A stretch of DNA of 64,000 bases. Source: Bacillota bacterium (GTDB taxonomy: Bacteria > Bacillota > Bacilli > Paenibacillales > Paenibacillaceae). The stretch lies in NCBI GenBank assembly GCA_023391635.1, contig JAEWAQ010000015.1, positions 51,878 to 115,877 of the forward strand, in the 5' to 3' direction. Positions within the stretch are counted from its first letter, which is position 1; the number at the start of each line of letters is the position of its first letter. This document shows, one piece after another, positions 45,227-54,165 of the stretch. The translations under genes and the position numbers were made by a program. The notes below the pieces were generated by a model that searched no databases, had not been told where the DNA came from, and saw only the letters and a list, made by a program, of their open reading frames with translations.

Positions 45227-46639
45227 ATGAAGAAAACAAACTTGGTGTACGTGTTTACCGATCAGCAATCTTTCGATATGTTGGGTTGTTACGGTAATCA
45301 ACAAATTCACACCCCCCATATTGACAGCTTTGCTGAAGAAGGAGTCCGCTTTGCGAACTGCTTTACGACAGCGCCGGTTTGCACACCGGCGCGGGGGATC
45401 CTGCTTTCCGGCATGCATCCGTTGCATAATGGGGCTTTTGCCAATGATACGACGATGATTCCGGGCAAAGGAACATACTTCGCGCAAGCCCTGAGCAATG
45501 CCGGATATCGAACAGGCTATGTCGGGAAATGGCACCTGCTTGGCGGTGAGCGCAACCGGCCTGTGCCGAAAGGCGAACTTAGATATGGCTTTGATGAAGT
45601 GTTTCTCACGAATAATTGTCATGTGGATTACAGGCCGAACAAATGCTTTTATTGGAATGAAGATGAGGAGAAAACCTTTTTTGACGAATGGGAAGTATAC
45701 GGTCAAACGCGTCAAGCTTTGAAATTTCTAGATCAGCAGTCATCAGACCAGCCGTTTGCGCTTTTTGTTTCCTGGCATCCGCCGCACGATTGGGGAATGA
45801 CGGAGGAAGGTTATTTCAGGTATCAAACGCTGCCGGAATTACAGCAATTGTACGAGGAGCAAGATGTCCGGCTTCGCGCCGCAGTTCCCGACAAGAGCGA
45901 GCTGCGCAAGCAGCAGCTTCGGGACTATATGGCTCAGTGTTCGGGCGCCGATATCGCGTTTGGCAGGATCATGGAAAAACTTAAGCAGAAAGGGATGGAG
46001 GAGAATACGCTCGTTATCTTTACGTCCGATCATGGCGATTTATTGGGAGCGTACGATTGGCAGGATTCCTGCAAAGAATATCCGCAAGAATATGCTACGC
46101 ATGTTCCGTTGATCATGCGTCTTCCGGGCCGTCTTCAAGCCAGCACGACGTCTGATTTGCTCGTCGGCACATTAGACTTAATGCCAACGGTACTTGGCTT
46201 GTTGGGGATTGAAACTCCGGAGAGTTGTCAGGGGATCAATCTGGCCGAGGCGATTTTGAGTAAAGATGACAGTTCGGTTTCTTCCATTCCGATCATGATG
46301 ATGCATTCGAGCATTCGACAATGGCGCGGTGTCGTGACTCCGGAATACTTGTTCGCCTATCAGGAAGGGCATGTAGACAGACATCCATTATGCAATGTTC
46401 TGTATGACAGGCGCAATGATCCGGAACAATTGCACAATCACTTTGATAATCCCGAGTATTTGATGATTCGCAAACAACTGATGCGATTAACGTCAGAGTG
46501 GATGGCACGGTTTGACGATCCTTTCGTCAGCTATGAGCAATTAGTCGAATCCCCTATTAACTGGAAGAATGAATCGCCTGAAATGATCAATCGAGTATCG
46601 CCGGTGGAATGGATTCGCGAAATTGCGAAACAAATTTAA
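45227..46639 (+). CDS. Type I sulfatase (formylglycine-dependent)
   Basis: Cytoplasmic sulfatase of 470 residues. The active-site signature CTPARGILLSG holds Cys52, which must be converted to formylglycine by a separate enzyme. The second signature is GYVGKWHLLGG. Metal ligands are seen in LVYVFTDQQS and FTSDHGDLLGAYDW. No signal peptide was found, so it should desulfate imported oligosaccharides. It starts 14 bases after the DUF5722-like gene with AAGGAGAG. With two rhamnosidase-like enzymes in the locus, a sulfated rhamnose-containing glycan is the likely substrate. A sulfatase fragment is also present at 17.5 kb. Confidence 0.92.
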   Translation: MKKTNLVYVFTDQQSFDMLGCYGNQQIHTPHIDSFAEEGVRFANCFTTAPVCTPARGILLSGMHPLHNGAFANDTTMIPGKGTYFAQALSNAGYRTGYVGKWHLLGGERNRPVPKGELRYGFDEVFLTNNCHVDYRPNKCFYWNEDEEKTFFDEWEVYGQTRQALKFLDQQSSDQPFALFVSWHPPHDWGMTEEGYFRYQTLPELQQLYEEQDVRLRAAVPDKSELRKQQLRDYMAQCSGADIAFGRIMEKLKQKGMEENTLVIFTSDHGDLLGAYDWQDSCKEYPQEYATHVPLIMRLPGRLQASTTSDLLVGTLDLMPTVLGLLGIETPESCQGINLAEAILSKDDSSVSSIPIMMMHSSIRQWRGVVTPEYLFAYQEGHVDRHPLCNVLYDRRNDPEQLHNHFDNPEYLMIRKQLMRLTSEWMARFDDPFVSYEQLVESPINWKNESPEMINRVSPVEWIREIAKQI

Positions 46640-46733
46640 GAAAAATCGTCAAGACCGGATCGATCATATCACTCTGACGGTCCTTTGCGGATCGAAATTG
46701 CACGAATCATACTAACGAAGAGGCTGCCACTCT

Positions 46734-46851
46734 GGGCCACATCTAACTTCATGAGGATGTTCTCCACAACAATGGAGCCCGGAATAAATTCCAGGCTCCA
46801 TTGTTGTGGAATCGATTAGATTCGAACAGAATACAGCGAACCTCCGTCAAC
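46734..46851. repeat. Duplicated 118-bp element, copy 2
   Basis: Copy of 14009-14125 with few substitutions and one extra base. The hairpin here is longer (16 bp, 46764-46779 with 46794-46809). One base pair differs from copy 1 on both arms, which preserves the stem. It marks a past duplication that linked the ends of two genes now separated by 2.9 kb at the other locus. Confidence 0.85.
46816..46851 (-). pseudogene. C-terminal remnant of the secreted protein gene
   Basis: On the minus strand this encodes VDGGSLYSVRI and a stop, matching the last residues (VDGGSLYSVRV) of the intact gene at 14090-15271. Nothing upstream matches, so only the last dozen codons survive here. Confidence 0.75.
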
Positions 46852-46915
46852 AGTCGGTCGCATCGTAAACCTTAGAAGCCGGCGAGGTGAAGTCAAGTTA
46901 ACAGATAAGCGGCAT

Positions 46916-47431
46916 TTAAGATCGTTCGAAACCTTCGTCTTCGAGATACTCCTTCGCTTCCACATACGTATCGAAAGTCGCGTCCAGGTTTATGCCAGAG
47001 TAAATGTACCACATTTGATCCTCATCTTCGAATTTGAGTTCAAGCGTTTGCCCCTTGCCATTACTCCAACGTTCTTCCTTGGCTTGACCTGCAGGTGCAG
47101 ACGCACCAGTGCCAGAGGCGCTAAGCGAGCGGATCGAACGTTCGATCAGGGAGCGGAGTTCCTCGGCCGTAAAATCCCTTATATTCACGAGCCCTTTGTT
47201 ATCTGAATGGACATCATGTAATTCGCCGGCGTAAACATATCCGTTGCCGTTCGGGTGGAGATGATAAACGACCGTTTTCTTGTCGGTAACGCTTTGATCA
47301 AAATGGAAATTTACGCGTCCAAGAGATACTTCCTTGCGCTGCAATTCCGGGAATGAATCGGCAATTGCAAGCTTTTCTTCAAAACTCAACATAGTGAGGC
47401 GGGCCTCCAATTCGTCAATTCCTGCTTTCAT
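46916..47431 (-). CDS. Hypothetical protein (intact copy of a duplicated gene)
   Basis: Protein of about 171 residues of unknown function. It starts with a helical segment (MKAGIDELEARLTMLSFEEK), then a beta-rich domain (VNFHFDQSVTDKKTVVYHLH, GYVYAGELHDVHSDNKGLVN), a helix, a Ser/Gly/Ala linker and a C-terminal domain of about 55 residues (LELKFEDEDQMWYIYSGINL). The start is uncertain: 47431 has no ribosome site and overlaps TATAAT, while ATG 47392 has GGAGG eleven bases upstream. A nearly identical, 5'-truncated copy lies at 16999-17466. No signal peptide was seen. Confidence 0.7.
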   Translation of the reverse strand: MKAGIDELEARLTMLSFEEKLAIADSFPELQRKEVSLGRVNFHFDQSVTDKKTVVYHLHPNGNGYVYAGELHDVHSDNKGLVNIRDFTAEELRSLIERSIRSLSASGTGASAPAGQAKEERWSNGKGQTLELKFEDEDQMWYIYSGINLDATFDTYVEAKEYLEDEGFERS

Positions 47432-47510
47432 TATACACGAACATGCCCAAACGAAATAAAAAACCATGAAACTCAACGGAGGTTGAATTTCATGGCTGCT
47501 TGGAAATCCG

Positions 47511-48593
47511 TTATTTTCTAGGGTAGAAGCCGATAAAAGCTTTGGTGTTGAAGTCGAACACGACGGTCAAGGGTCCAATCAACTCGTTTTGGTCCGTGTT
47601 GTAAGTAACCGTCACGAAGTTCCCGTTCGCAGCTTGAATGTCTTCCAGCAATTTCTTCTGCTCGGCTGTGTAAGTTAATACGCTAGCTTCTTTGGAAGAG
47701 ACGATGTGAACAGCTGCTTCGTCTTGCTTCGTCGTAATATGGGACGATTGCTCACCCACTTGCGCCCATGCCAAGTCGCGGTATTCCTGTGCGGTTTCCG
47801 GCGACATTTTCAGTCCGCCTGCAACAGGCGTCTCAGCCTGAACAACGAGGAGGAAAACAGGGCTTTGCGGAGGAAGGCTCTTCGTCTCGAAAGGACCGTA
47901 GTACGCGGTTGCTTTCATGCCCACCTTCAGGTCCTCCCAGTTCAACGACTCGCCTTGGGACGTCATGACACGCGTTTCCTTGCCTGCGTTCAGTACCAAA
48001 GCATCGCCTAATTGAACCTGCCAGCCGTCATCCGTATGCTTCACGGATGTGATCGTATCTTCTTTGACGGCGCGGTCTACATGAACGTTAATGTTAACGG
48101 CATGTGCTTGGCCCGGGAAACTCATTGCCATGGCGGGTCCGAACTCCGCATCGATTTGCGTGCCGGCCTTCAAATCGGCAGGGGTTCGCGTTGTGCCGTC
48201 CAGACTTGTAATAGCTGTCGATTCGTCTACGGTCAATATGACCCATGTGCTGCCGAGCAGCTGAATACGGTATTTCCCGCCGTCTTGAGCTTCCACGCTT
48301 ACGATCACGCCGGAGGCACGCATCAGGTCCGCCGCTTCGTCGAGTTCGATTTCTTTGTTCTCTGCATCGTAATTTAAAGTATATCCAAGCTTAGCCGCAG
48401 CATCGCGCACCGGGATATACGCTTTTCCATCGATATAGACAGGCGTAAGCATGCTGTCTTGTCCGTTAATAAGAACCTTTACATCCTTTTGTAAGTAACC
48501 TGTAACCTTTGCTACCAAACCTTCCGCTCCGACTGCGGCCGTCGTGCCGAGTATCCCGGCCAAAGTTAATGCGATAGCTACTTTCTTTTTCAT
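47511..48593 (-). CDS. Secreted stalk-domain (copper amine oxidase N-like) protein
   Basis: Exported protein of 360 residues. The signal peptide is MKKKVAIALTLAGILGTTAA. Residues about 45-95 form a copper-amine-oxidase-N-type stalk domain (VYIDGKAYIPVRDAAAKLGY, TLNYDAENKEIELDE). The rest is beta-rich with no recognised catalytic motif (GSTWVILTVDESTAIT, VQLGDALVLNAGKETRVMTS). The ATG at 48593 is preferred because AAGGAG lies nine bases upstream. Such proteins are frequent in Paenibacillus envelopes and are thought to be surface or wall associated; the role here is unknown. Confidence 0.82.
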   Translation of the reverse strand: MKKKVAIALTLAGILGTTAAVGAEGLVAKVTGYLQKDVKVLINGQDSMLTPVYIDGKAYIPVRDAAAKLGYTLNYDAENKEIELDEAADLMRASGVIVSVEAQDGGKYRIQLLGSTWVILTVDESTAITSLDGTTRTPADLKAGTQIDAEFGPAMAMSFPGQAHAVNINVHVDRAVKEDTITSVKHTDDGWQVQLGDALVLNAGKETRVMTSQGESLNWEDLKVGMKATAYYGPFETKSLPPQSPVFLLVVQAETPVAGGLKMSPETAQEYRDLAWAQVGEQSSHITTKQDEAAVHIVSSKEASVLTYTAEQKKLLEDIQAANGNFVTVTYNTDQNELIGPLTVVFDFNTKAFIGFYPRK

Positions 48594-49120
48594 GCAAATT
48601 GCTCCTTCCGAATCAAATCCGAGATTGATGCACGTCAACGTTGACAATCTATCAGACGTGAATCGATTCGAATAGGTTGCAGATGTCCGAAATGATGGGA
48701 TGAAATATTGAACAGCCCCGAAGCCATGTCTCAAAGCGTCCTGCATTGACTACTTACCTTAGAAATATTATCATGGTAACAAATAATGAATGGTGGTATA
48801 CAATCCGTGATGATGATGGCTGTGTTCCTGACAGAGGTAAAAGGTTAATTCAATTAACTGAAAACGTACGAGCGTGATTGAAGCACTCTACTATCCCAAG
48901 TAGGGATTGATTTGCTTTGCAGACGTTCGTACACACCTCACTTGAACACGATTATCATCACTGCTTCGTAAAGAATGTGCGAAACAAAGTCGTATATTTT
49001 GTTTCAGCATTCCCAACGTCAAAACGAGCCGTGGATGAAGAATGTTCCTTCGCGGCTTTTCTGCGTCTACAGAGAGGAACCGCTGGACAGGGAATAACTT
49101 AATGAACGGGAGATGGCACA
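48594..49120. other. Divergent intergenic region
   Basis: This 527-bp region separates the stalk-domain gene from the divergent phosphotransferase gene. It should hold both promoters. A terminator- or attenuator-like hairpin lies at 49027-49057 on the plus strand (AGCCG/CGGCT with an inner GAA/TTC, followed by TTTT), about 60 bases before the phosphotransferase start. No convincing gene was found inside. Confidence 0.4.
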
Positions 49121-50044
49121 ATGACTGCCTATGAGAAACCGAGCTTGGCCATTAGCGAAATAGAGGAAGTATTGCGGAATCATTTTGGAGCCGGTGTGGC
49201 TGAAATCACTCCTATGGCGGGCGGCAACTTGAGCAGCGTGTTTTCCTTTGACCATGAAGGTAAAGGTTATTGCGTGAAATTCAGCGATCTGGCCGGTGCA
49301 TACGAGACGGAACGCTATGTCTCTGATTTGCTATTGGGCAATGGAATCCCTTTTCCCAAATGTTACGCGTTAAAGAAAACCGGCCAACTGGCTTATGTGA
49401 TCATGGAGCGGATGGCCGGACGCAACCTGGCCGATTGCACGGAAGAGGAACAAAACAATCAATTGCCGGAGCTGATCGGTATCTTGGCGAGTCTGGCTGA
49501 TGTGGAAGTCAGATCCACGTTCGGGTACGGATGGATCAAGCCGGACGGTAACGGAACCTACGAATCCTGGAAGGATTTTGTCGTTGCGGTCAATTCGGAA
49601 GATCAGACAGGGACGTTCTGGGAGAACTGGCACGACCTCTATCGCACGTCTTGCCTGGAGAGAGACGTATTCGAAGAAATCTATAACCGGTTAATGGCTT
49701 GCGTATCGTATAACGAACCACATAGAGGCGTTATCCACGGCGATTTTCACCAGTGGAATATTTTGTCCGACGGCAAGCGGATTACCGGCATCATAGACGG
49801 CAATTGCATGTATGGGGATAGCCTTGTGGACCTTGCCATTCTCGATCGACATATGCCGAGGAGCGGCGTCATTCAGGCGTATCAAGACTATCTGGCGAGA
49901 GCCGGCAAAGCGATTCCGAATTTCAAGGAGCGGTTGCTCGGCGCCTATTATTTCAAGGGACTCGATGGACTTCGATTTTACGCGAAGATGGGATGGACAG
50001 ACGCCTATCGAGGCACGCGACAATTTCTTTTGAACCTGAGTTAA
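49121..50044 (+). CDS. Aminoglycoside-phosphotransferase-family kinase
   Basis: Cytoplasmic protein of 307 residues with a protein-kinase-like fold. The catalytic loop is VIHGDFHQWNIL (Asp and Asn present), and the metal-binding Asp is in GIIDGNCMYGD; many relatives have IDWE or IDFG here. Nucleotide-loop residues are in MAGGNLSSVFSF and the Lys in YCVKFSDL. APH relatives phosphorylate aminoglycosides, macrolides, sugars or amino alcohols. CGGGAG lies before the ATG at 49121. It is a single-gene unit with its own terminator. Whether it gives antibiotic resistance cannot be told from sequence. Confidence 0.85.
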   Translation: MTAYEKPSLAISEIEEVLRNHFGAGVAEITPMAGGNLSSVFSFDHEGKGYCVKFSDLAGAYETERYVSDLLLGNGIPFPKCYALKKTGQLAYVIMERMAGRNLADCTEEEQNNQLPELIGILASLADVEVRSTFGYGWIKPDGNGTYESWKDFVVAVNSEDQTGTFWENWHDLYRTSCLERDVFEEIYNRLMACVSYNEPHRGVIHGDFHQWNILSDGKRITGIIDGNCMYGDSLVDLAILDRHMPRSGVIQAYQDYLARAGKAIPNFKERLLGAYYFKGLDGLRFYAKMGWTDAYRGTRQFLLNLS

Positions 50045-50081
50045 GAGACAGGGAACGATAACCGAATCGATGGGGGAGTTT

Positions 50082-50115
50082 GAAGGGCGGTGCATAGGTG
50101 CCGCTCTTCTTTGTT
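50082..50115 (+). terminator. Terminator of the phosphotransferase gene
   Basis: GAAGGGCGG at 50082-50090 pairs with CCGCTCTTC at 50101-50109 (one wobble), followed by TTTGTT. It separates this gene from the convergent peptide exporter. Confidence 0.65.
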
Positions 50116-50129
50116 CCAGCCTTCTCACC

Positions 50130-53100
50130 TCAACTCAACTGCTGGCTGACCAGATAGAAATAAAGCCCCTTCGCATCGATCAACTCGGCATGCGAGCCCG
50201 TCTCCACGATCTCGCCGCGATCCAGGACGACGATAAGGTCTGCCTTCTGCACCGTGCTCAGACGATGGGCGATGATGAGGCAGGTACGGCCCCTCAGCAT
50301 AGCGTCCATGTTCGTCTGAATGATCCGCTCCGACTCCGAGTCCAGGGCGCTGGTTGCCTCGTCGAAGATCAGAATGCCCGGCTCGCCGAGCAGCGCTCTC
50401 GCGATCGCGATCCGCTGAAGCTGTCCTCCGGACAAGCTCAGCCCGCCTTCCCCGATCATGGTCTTGAAGCCGAGCGGCAGCTCCGCGATAAAATCGTAAG
50501 CGCCGGCCAGCTTGGCCGCCGCCTCGACTTCCTCCAGGGTGGCGGACGGGAACCGGATCGCGATATTGTCCTGGATCGTCGCGCGGAACACCCGATTCTC
50601 CTGTTGCACGATTCCGATCTTCCGGCGCAAGGATGCCGCGTGAATATGCCGGATATCGTGCCCGTCGATACGAATCGTGCCAGTCGACGGCGCAAACAGC
50701 TTGGTCAACAGGTTGGCGAACGTCGATTTGCCTGCGCCGCTTCTGCCGACGATCGCGACGGTCTGACCCGGCTCGATGTTCAGTTGAATCCGCTTTAAGA
50801 TGTAAGGCCCGTCCTTGCTATAACGGAACGAGACGTCGTCGAACCGGATATGCCCCTTGAGCGCGGCCAATCTCCGCATGTTCTGAGGCTCCGGCTCCTC
50901 CGGATGCGCCATGAACACATCGTCGATCCGCTCCATCGATACCCTGACTTCCATCATGTCGTTCAGCATCTGCAGCATTTGGGTAATCGATTGCGTTACC
51001 GTAAAGTAGAGCGACAAGAAAGCGACGAATTGCCCTACCGTCAATTGGCCGTGCATGACGAACACCGCGCCTGCGTACAGCACCAAGGCATTGCCTATCG
51101 TGCGGATAAAGTCGGCAACGGTCTCGGATGCCACCAGCAATTGAATCGCTTTGATCCGCTGCTTCAGCGAGAGCTGCAGCTTGTCCATCAGCTTCCAACG
51201 GATCGCCGGTTCGGCGGCAAGCGCTTTGACGGTCGAGATCAACTTGATCGCTTCGACCATCGTCGTCTGGGATTCCGCTTCCGCTTCGAACTGCCTGCGA
51301 CTGTTTTTGCGCATGAGGGGAGAGAAGAGAAGTACGAGCGCCGCATAACAGGGAAGGATAGAGAACGCGATGAGTGACAGCTTGACATGGTAGACCAGCA
51401 TCAGCGTTCCGTATATCAGAACGGTGAGACAGTCCAGCAGCAATTGGACCGCTCCGGACGTCAGCATTCTGCGGATCTTCTGATTCTCGCCGACCCGGCT
51501 TGTCAGATCGCCGATCGTTCGGGCTAGGAAGAACGACAAGGGCAAGCTCAGCAAGTGCTTGTAGAAATCGCCCAACATGCCGATATCGATCTTCAATGCG
51601 ATCCGGGCGGCGATGAAGTTGCGGAACGAGTTGGCGACGATGTAACAACCGGACAACGCCAGCATGCCGACGAGCAGAATCCGGAGCAGATCGCTCTGGT
51701 GACCGACAAGCACTTTATCTACGATCACCTGCGTAAAAATCGGAATCGCGAGCGCGGTCAGCTGCACGAGCAAGGACGTGGCGAATAGCAATAGCAACGC
51801 GTTGCGGTTCGGCGTTACATAGGCGATAAACCGCGAGATCGGGCTGCGCATGCGCTCGTGAGAAGCGAGCCGATCCGTCGGCGTTAACGTCAGGATCGCC
51901 CCGCTCCAGCCCGACTCGAACTCCGCTCTGCTTTTTCTGTCCAATCCATATGCGGGATCGCCGACGATGATATGGCTGTCGGTTACTTCGTATACCACGA
52001 TGAAATGCTCGCCCTTCCAATGCGCGATCGCGGGCAGCTTCATCCTGGAGAGAGCGCCCGGCTGCGTCGTGAAGCCTTGCGCGGCGAGCCCCAGCGATTC
52101 CGCCGTCTCCGTCAATCCGTACAGCGTGCTGCCGGAACGCGACATCTCCGTCTGCTCCCGAATCCGGCCAATCGGAATCCGCGAACCGTAATACGCCATC
52201 ACCATGGCAAGACAGGTAGGGCCGCAATCCATCTCGTTCTGCTGCAAGCGTATCGGATATTTACGCAGACGGAATCGTGCGGGGCGGGGGTGCTTACGTT
52301 CGACCTCCACCCATTGGACCGATTGGCTGGAAGCAGCCGCAAGCTCCTCCATTACGTCGTCATCCTCATATTTGGAAGCATGGGATGCGTAGTTGGAGGA
52401 TATGCTCTCGATCGCGGTCCGCAGAGCCGGGTGTTCCACGATCATGGCATCGAAGTCGATCTTGCTTAACCGGAACAGCTGTGCGGCGCTGGCGGCTACG
52501 ACCGTCGCTTTGCGCCTTGCTCCCGTGAGCAAGGCCAGTTCCCCGAAAAAGTCGCCGGGGATGAGCCGGTTAATGACGGACCCGTCCTCTTCCTTCACAA
52601 CCTCGCAATGACCCGAGTGAACGATGAAGAACGCATCCCCCTCGTCTCCCTGGCGTACGATCGATTGTCCCTTGTCCGCCTGGATCACCGTCATCCGTTC
52701 CAGGAACTTCCGCACCGCCTGATGATCTTCGGAGGATAGAAGCGCCGTGCGCCTCAGAAACATCGTGACCGCGCGAGAGGACATGTAGGTGGAGAATAGT
52801 TGTCTGAGCTCTGGATGATGAGAGAACAGTTCGCGCAGCGTCTCGACAGGTACGGTCAGCAGCTGCGCGTCTTCAGCCGTGCTGTAAGCGACGGGATTAA
52901 TCGGGCGTTCTGCGTCTCCGTCCCACCCGAAGCTGTCCCCATCGTTCAACAGGCCGAGGCTGCTCTCCGTTCCGTCGGGCCGCTCGTCGATCATCCGGAC
53001 CGCTCCCGAGATGACGCAATACAGATATTGCGGGATGCCGTCCTTCTCCAGAATCGTCTGTCCGATCGTGAACCGGAGGAGTTGCGCATGCCGGGACAGC

Positions 53101-53174
53101 AGCTGTTTCTCGCTCAGACTAAGTACACTGAAAAAAGGAACCTGCTCCAGATAGCCGAGCTGCCTGTTCTCCAT
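50130..53174 (-). CDS. Peptide exporter: two cNMP-binding-type domains, C39 peptidase, ABC transporter
   Basis: Membrane protein of 1014 residues. Residues about 10-115 and 145-250 are cyclic-nucleotide-binding-type domains. The second keeps the phosphate-binding cassette (FGELALLTGARRKATVVA); the first lacks it. Residues about 305-440 are a C39 double-glycine leader peptidase with QNEMDCGPTCLAM (Cys317), HFIVVYEV and GDPAYG. Six helices follow, then an ATPase with VGRSGAGKST, LSGGQLQRIAIA and ILIFDEATSALD. It should cleave leaders after GG and export the product. ATG 53174 follows AAGGGG; ATG 53204, overlapping the PpiC stop, is an alternative. The PpiC gene ends 22 bases upstream. The peptide at 54166-54303 is its likely substrate. 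Confidence 0.93.
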   Translation of the reverse strand: MENRQLGYLEQVPFFSVLSLSEKQLLSRHAQLLRFTIGQTILEKDGIPQYLYCVISGAVRMIDERPDGTESSLGLLNDGDSFGWDGDAERPINPVAYSTAEDAQLLTVPVETLRELFSHHPELRQLFSTYMSSRAVTMFLRRTALLSSEDHQAVRKFLERMTVIQADKGQSIVRQGDEGDAFFIVHSGHCEVVKEEDGSVINRLIPGDFFGELALLTGARRKATVVAASAAQLFRLSKIDFDAMIVEHPALRTAIESISSNYASHASKYEDDDVMEELAAASSQSVQWVEVERKHPRPARFRLRKYPIRLQQNEMDCGPTCLAMVMAYYGSRIPIGRIREQTEMSRSGSTLYGLTETAESLGLAAQGFTTQPGALSRMKLPAIAHWKGEHFIVVYEVTDSHIIVGDPAYGLDRKSRAEFESGWSGAILTLTPTDRLASHERMRSPISRFIAYVTPNRNALLLLFATSLLVQLTALAIPIFTQVIVDKVLVGHQSDLLRILLVGMLALSGCYIVANSFRNFIAARIALKIDIGMLGDFYKHLLSLPLSFFLARTIGDLTSRVGENQKIRRMLTSGAVQLLLDCLTVLIYGTLMLVYHVKLSLIAFSILPCYAALVLLFSPLMRKNSRRQFEAEAESQTTMVEAIKLISTVKALAAEPAIRWKLMDKLQLSLKQRIKAIQLLVASETVADFIRTIGNALVLYAGAVFVMHGQLTVGQFVAFLSLYFTVTQSITQMLQMLNDMMEVRVSMERIDDVFMAHPEEPEPQNMRRLAALKGHIRFDDVSFRYSKDGPYILKRIQLNIEPGQTVAIVGRSGAGKSTFANLLTKLFAPSTGTIRIDGHDIRHIHAASLRRKIGIVQQENRVFRATIQDNIAIRFPSATLEEVEAAAKLAGAYDFIAELPLGFKTMIGEGGLSLSGGQLQRIAIARALLGEPGILIFDEATSALDSESERIIQTNMDAMLRGRTCLIIAHRLSTVQKADLIVVLDRGEIVETGSHAELIDAKGLYFYLVSQQLS

Positions 53175-53196
53175 CGCTTTCGATTCCCCTTGTAAC

Positions 53197-53967
53197 CTAG
53201 TCATGTGTCCACAACGGCGGCTTGCGCACGTTCGCTTCCTTGCGTCTGGCGGCAAGCCACTCATCGAACAGCATTCGTTCAATTCTGGCCCGGGTGTCTC
53301 CGTTCAACTCCGCCGGGTATACCTCTTCAACCTTGATCACGTAAAATCTCTTGTCGATCTCGAGAGGTCCGGCTATCGTTCCGGGAACCGTCCCGAACAC
53401 ATGCTCTTCGATCGCCTTGGGCAGCTGCCCTCGCTCCTTGCGGCCCATGTACCCTCCGGCAAGCTTGGAACACTCGTCAATGGAGAAGGCACGGGCCAGC
53501 AGATAGAAGGGTTCACCCTCCAGGATCTTGAACCGCAGCTCGCGAGCAAGCCCTCTTTCGTTCAAGACAATCTGCGAGAGAGCGACCGCCTCGAATCGGG
53601 ACCGCTGTTCCGTGAAGGTTCTCTCCACCTTGCCGGCTGCCACATGCTCACGGACTCGCTCCTTCAACACCTCCATCCTGGCGAATTCGGCCAGATCGTC
53701 CATCGCAAGCTTGCGCTCCGCCAACCAATTCGCTACTTCGGAGGCTTGATAGAGCCCATTTGCGATTCTCCAGCCGTTGACCGCCTCCTGAATCGCTTCC
53801 TGGCCGGCAGCAATGCCGTTATCTTCCGCATAGGAGGCGACAAGCACGTTCGATAGGTAATCGTCGATCGCGCCGAAGCCGCCGCGCATGACGGCGGAAC
53901 GCAGGACGGCCGCTAACGAGAAGCTTCGATCGTCGATTTGAAGAGCCGCGACTTGATTAAGCGACAT
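53197..53967 (-). CDS. PpiC-like (parvulin) protein of the peptide-export locus
   Basis: Protein of 256 residues. The N-terminal half is helical (SurA-like). The C-terminal half has a parvulin-like domain: AVALSQIVLNERGLARELRF, AGGYMGRKERGQLPKAIEEH, VFGTVPGTIAGPLEID and KRFYVIKVEEV. No signal peptide or lipobox is present, so unlike PrsA it should work in the cytoplasm. ATG 53967 is chosen because AGGAGT lies at 53976-53981. The frame is in fact open without a stop back to 54165, immediately after the stop codon of the leader peptide gene. PpiC-like proteins next to C39 exporters are known in bacteriocin-like loci and are thought to help precursor maturation. Confidence 0.87.
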   Translation of the reverse strand: MSLNQVAALQIDDRSFSLAAVLRSAVMRGGFGAIDDYLSNVLVASYAEDNGIAAGQEAIQEAVNGWRIANGLYQASEVANWLAERKLAMDDLAEFARMEVLKERVREHVAAGKVERTFTEQRSRFEAVALSQIVLNERGLARELRFKILEGEPFYLLARAFSIDECSKLAGGYMGRKERGQLPKAIEEHVFGTVPGTIAGPLEIDKRFYVIKVEEVYPAELNGDTRARIERMLFDEWLAARRKEANVRKPPLWTHD

Positions 53968-53987
53968 TGTGCCGTACTCCTTTATGA

Positions 53988-54030
53988 GTGATTCAGAAAG
54001 TATAAAATTCGCCACACTTTTCTGAATCAC
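53988..54030. promoter_or_regulatory. Inverted repeat upstream of the PpiC gene
   Basis: A perfect 12-bp inverted repeat (GTGATTCAGAAA / TTTCTGAATCAC, 53988-53999 and 54019-54030) with a 19-base AT-rich spacer lies just upstream of the PpiC ribosome site. It may be a protein-binding site or an RNA hairpin that controls translation. Confidence 0.6.
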
Positions 54031-54096
54031 CTCCGATAAAAACGACATTCTCTGTCCCGAAGGGGACGACGAAGCCGCTTTTACTTGGATTCCTAT

Positions 54097-54122
54097 ATAA
54101 AAACGCGGGAGTCGCTCCCGCG
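54097..54122 (-). terminator. Intrinsic terminator after the leader-peptide gene
   Basis: On the minus strand an 8-bp GC-rich stem (CGCGGGAG / CTCCCGCG, three-base loop) is followed by TTTTTATATA. It ends the short peptide transcript 44 bases after its stop, so peptide mRNA can be made in excess over the PpiC-exporter mRNA by partial read-through. Confidence 0.85.
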
Positions 54123-54139
54123 CCGTTCCATCTTCAATC

Positions 54140-54165
54140 GGCATCCTTTCAGTCTGGCGAGGCTG
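54140..54165. repeat. 26-bp direct repeat, copy A (3' of the peptide gene)
   Basis: Matches 54357-54382 at 21 of 26 positions (shared core CTTTCAGTCT). It directly follows the stop of the leader-peptide gene. Confidence 0.7.

Noticed and set aside
48917..49102. 61-codon frame between the stalk-domain and phosphotransferase genes
   Set aside because: No ribosome site, no family features, and it spans a terminator-like hairpin.
53204..53282. N-terminal extension of the exporter upstream of 53174
   Set aside because: It overlaps the end of the PpiC gene and has no homology to cNMP-binding domains; the ribosome site favours 53174.
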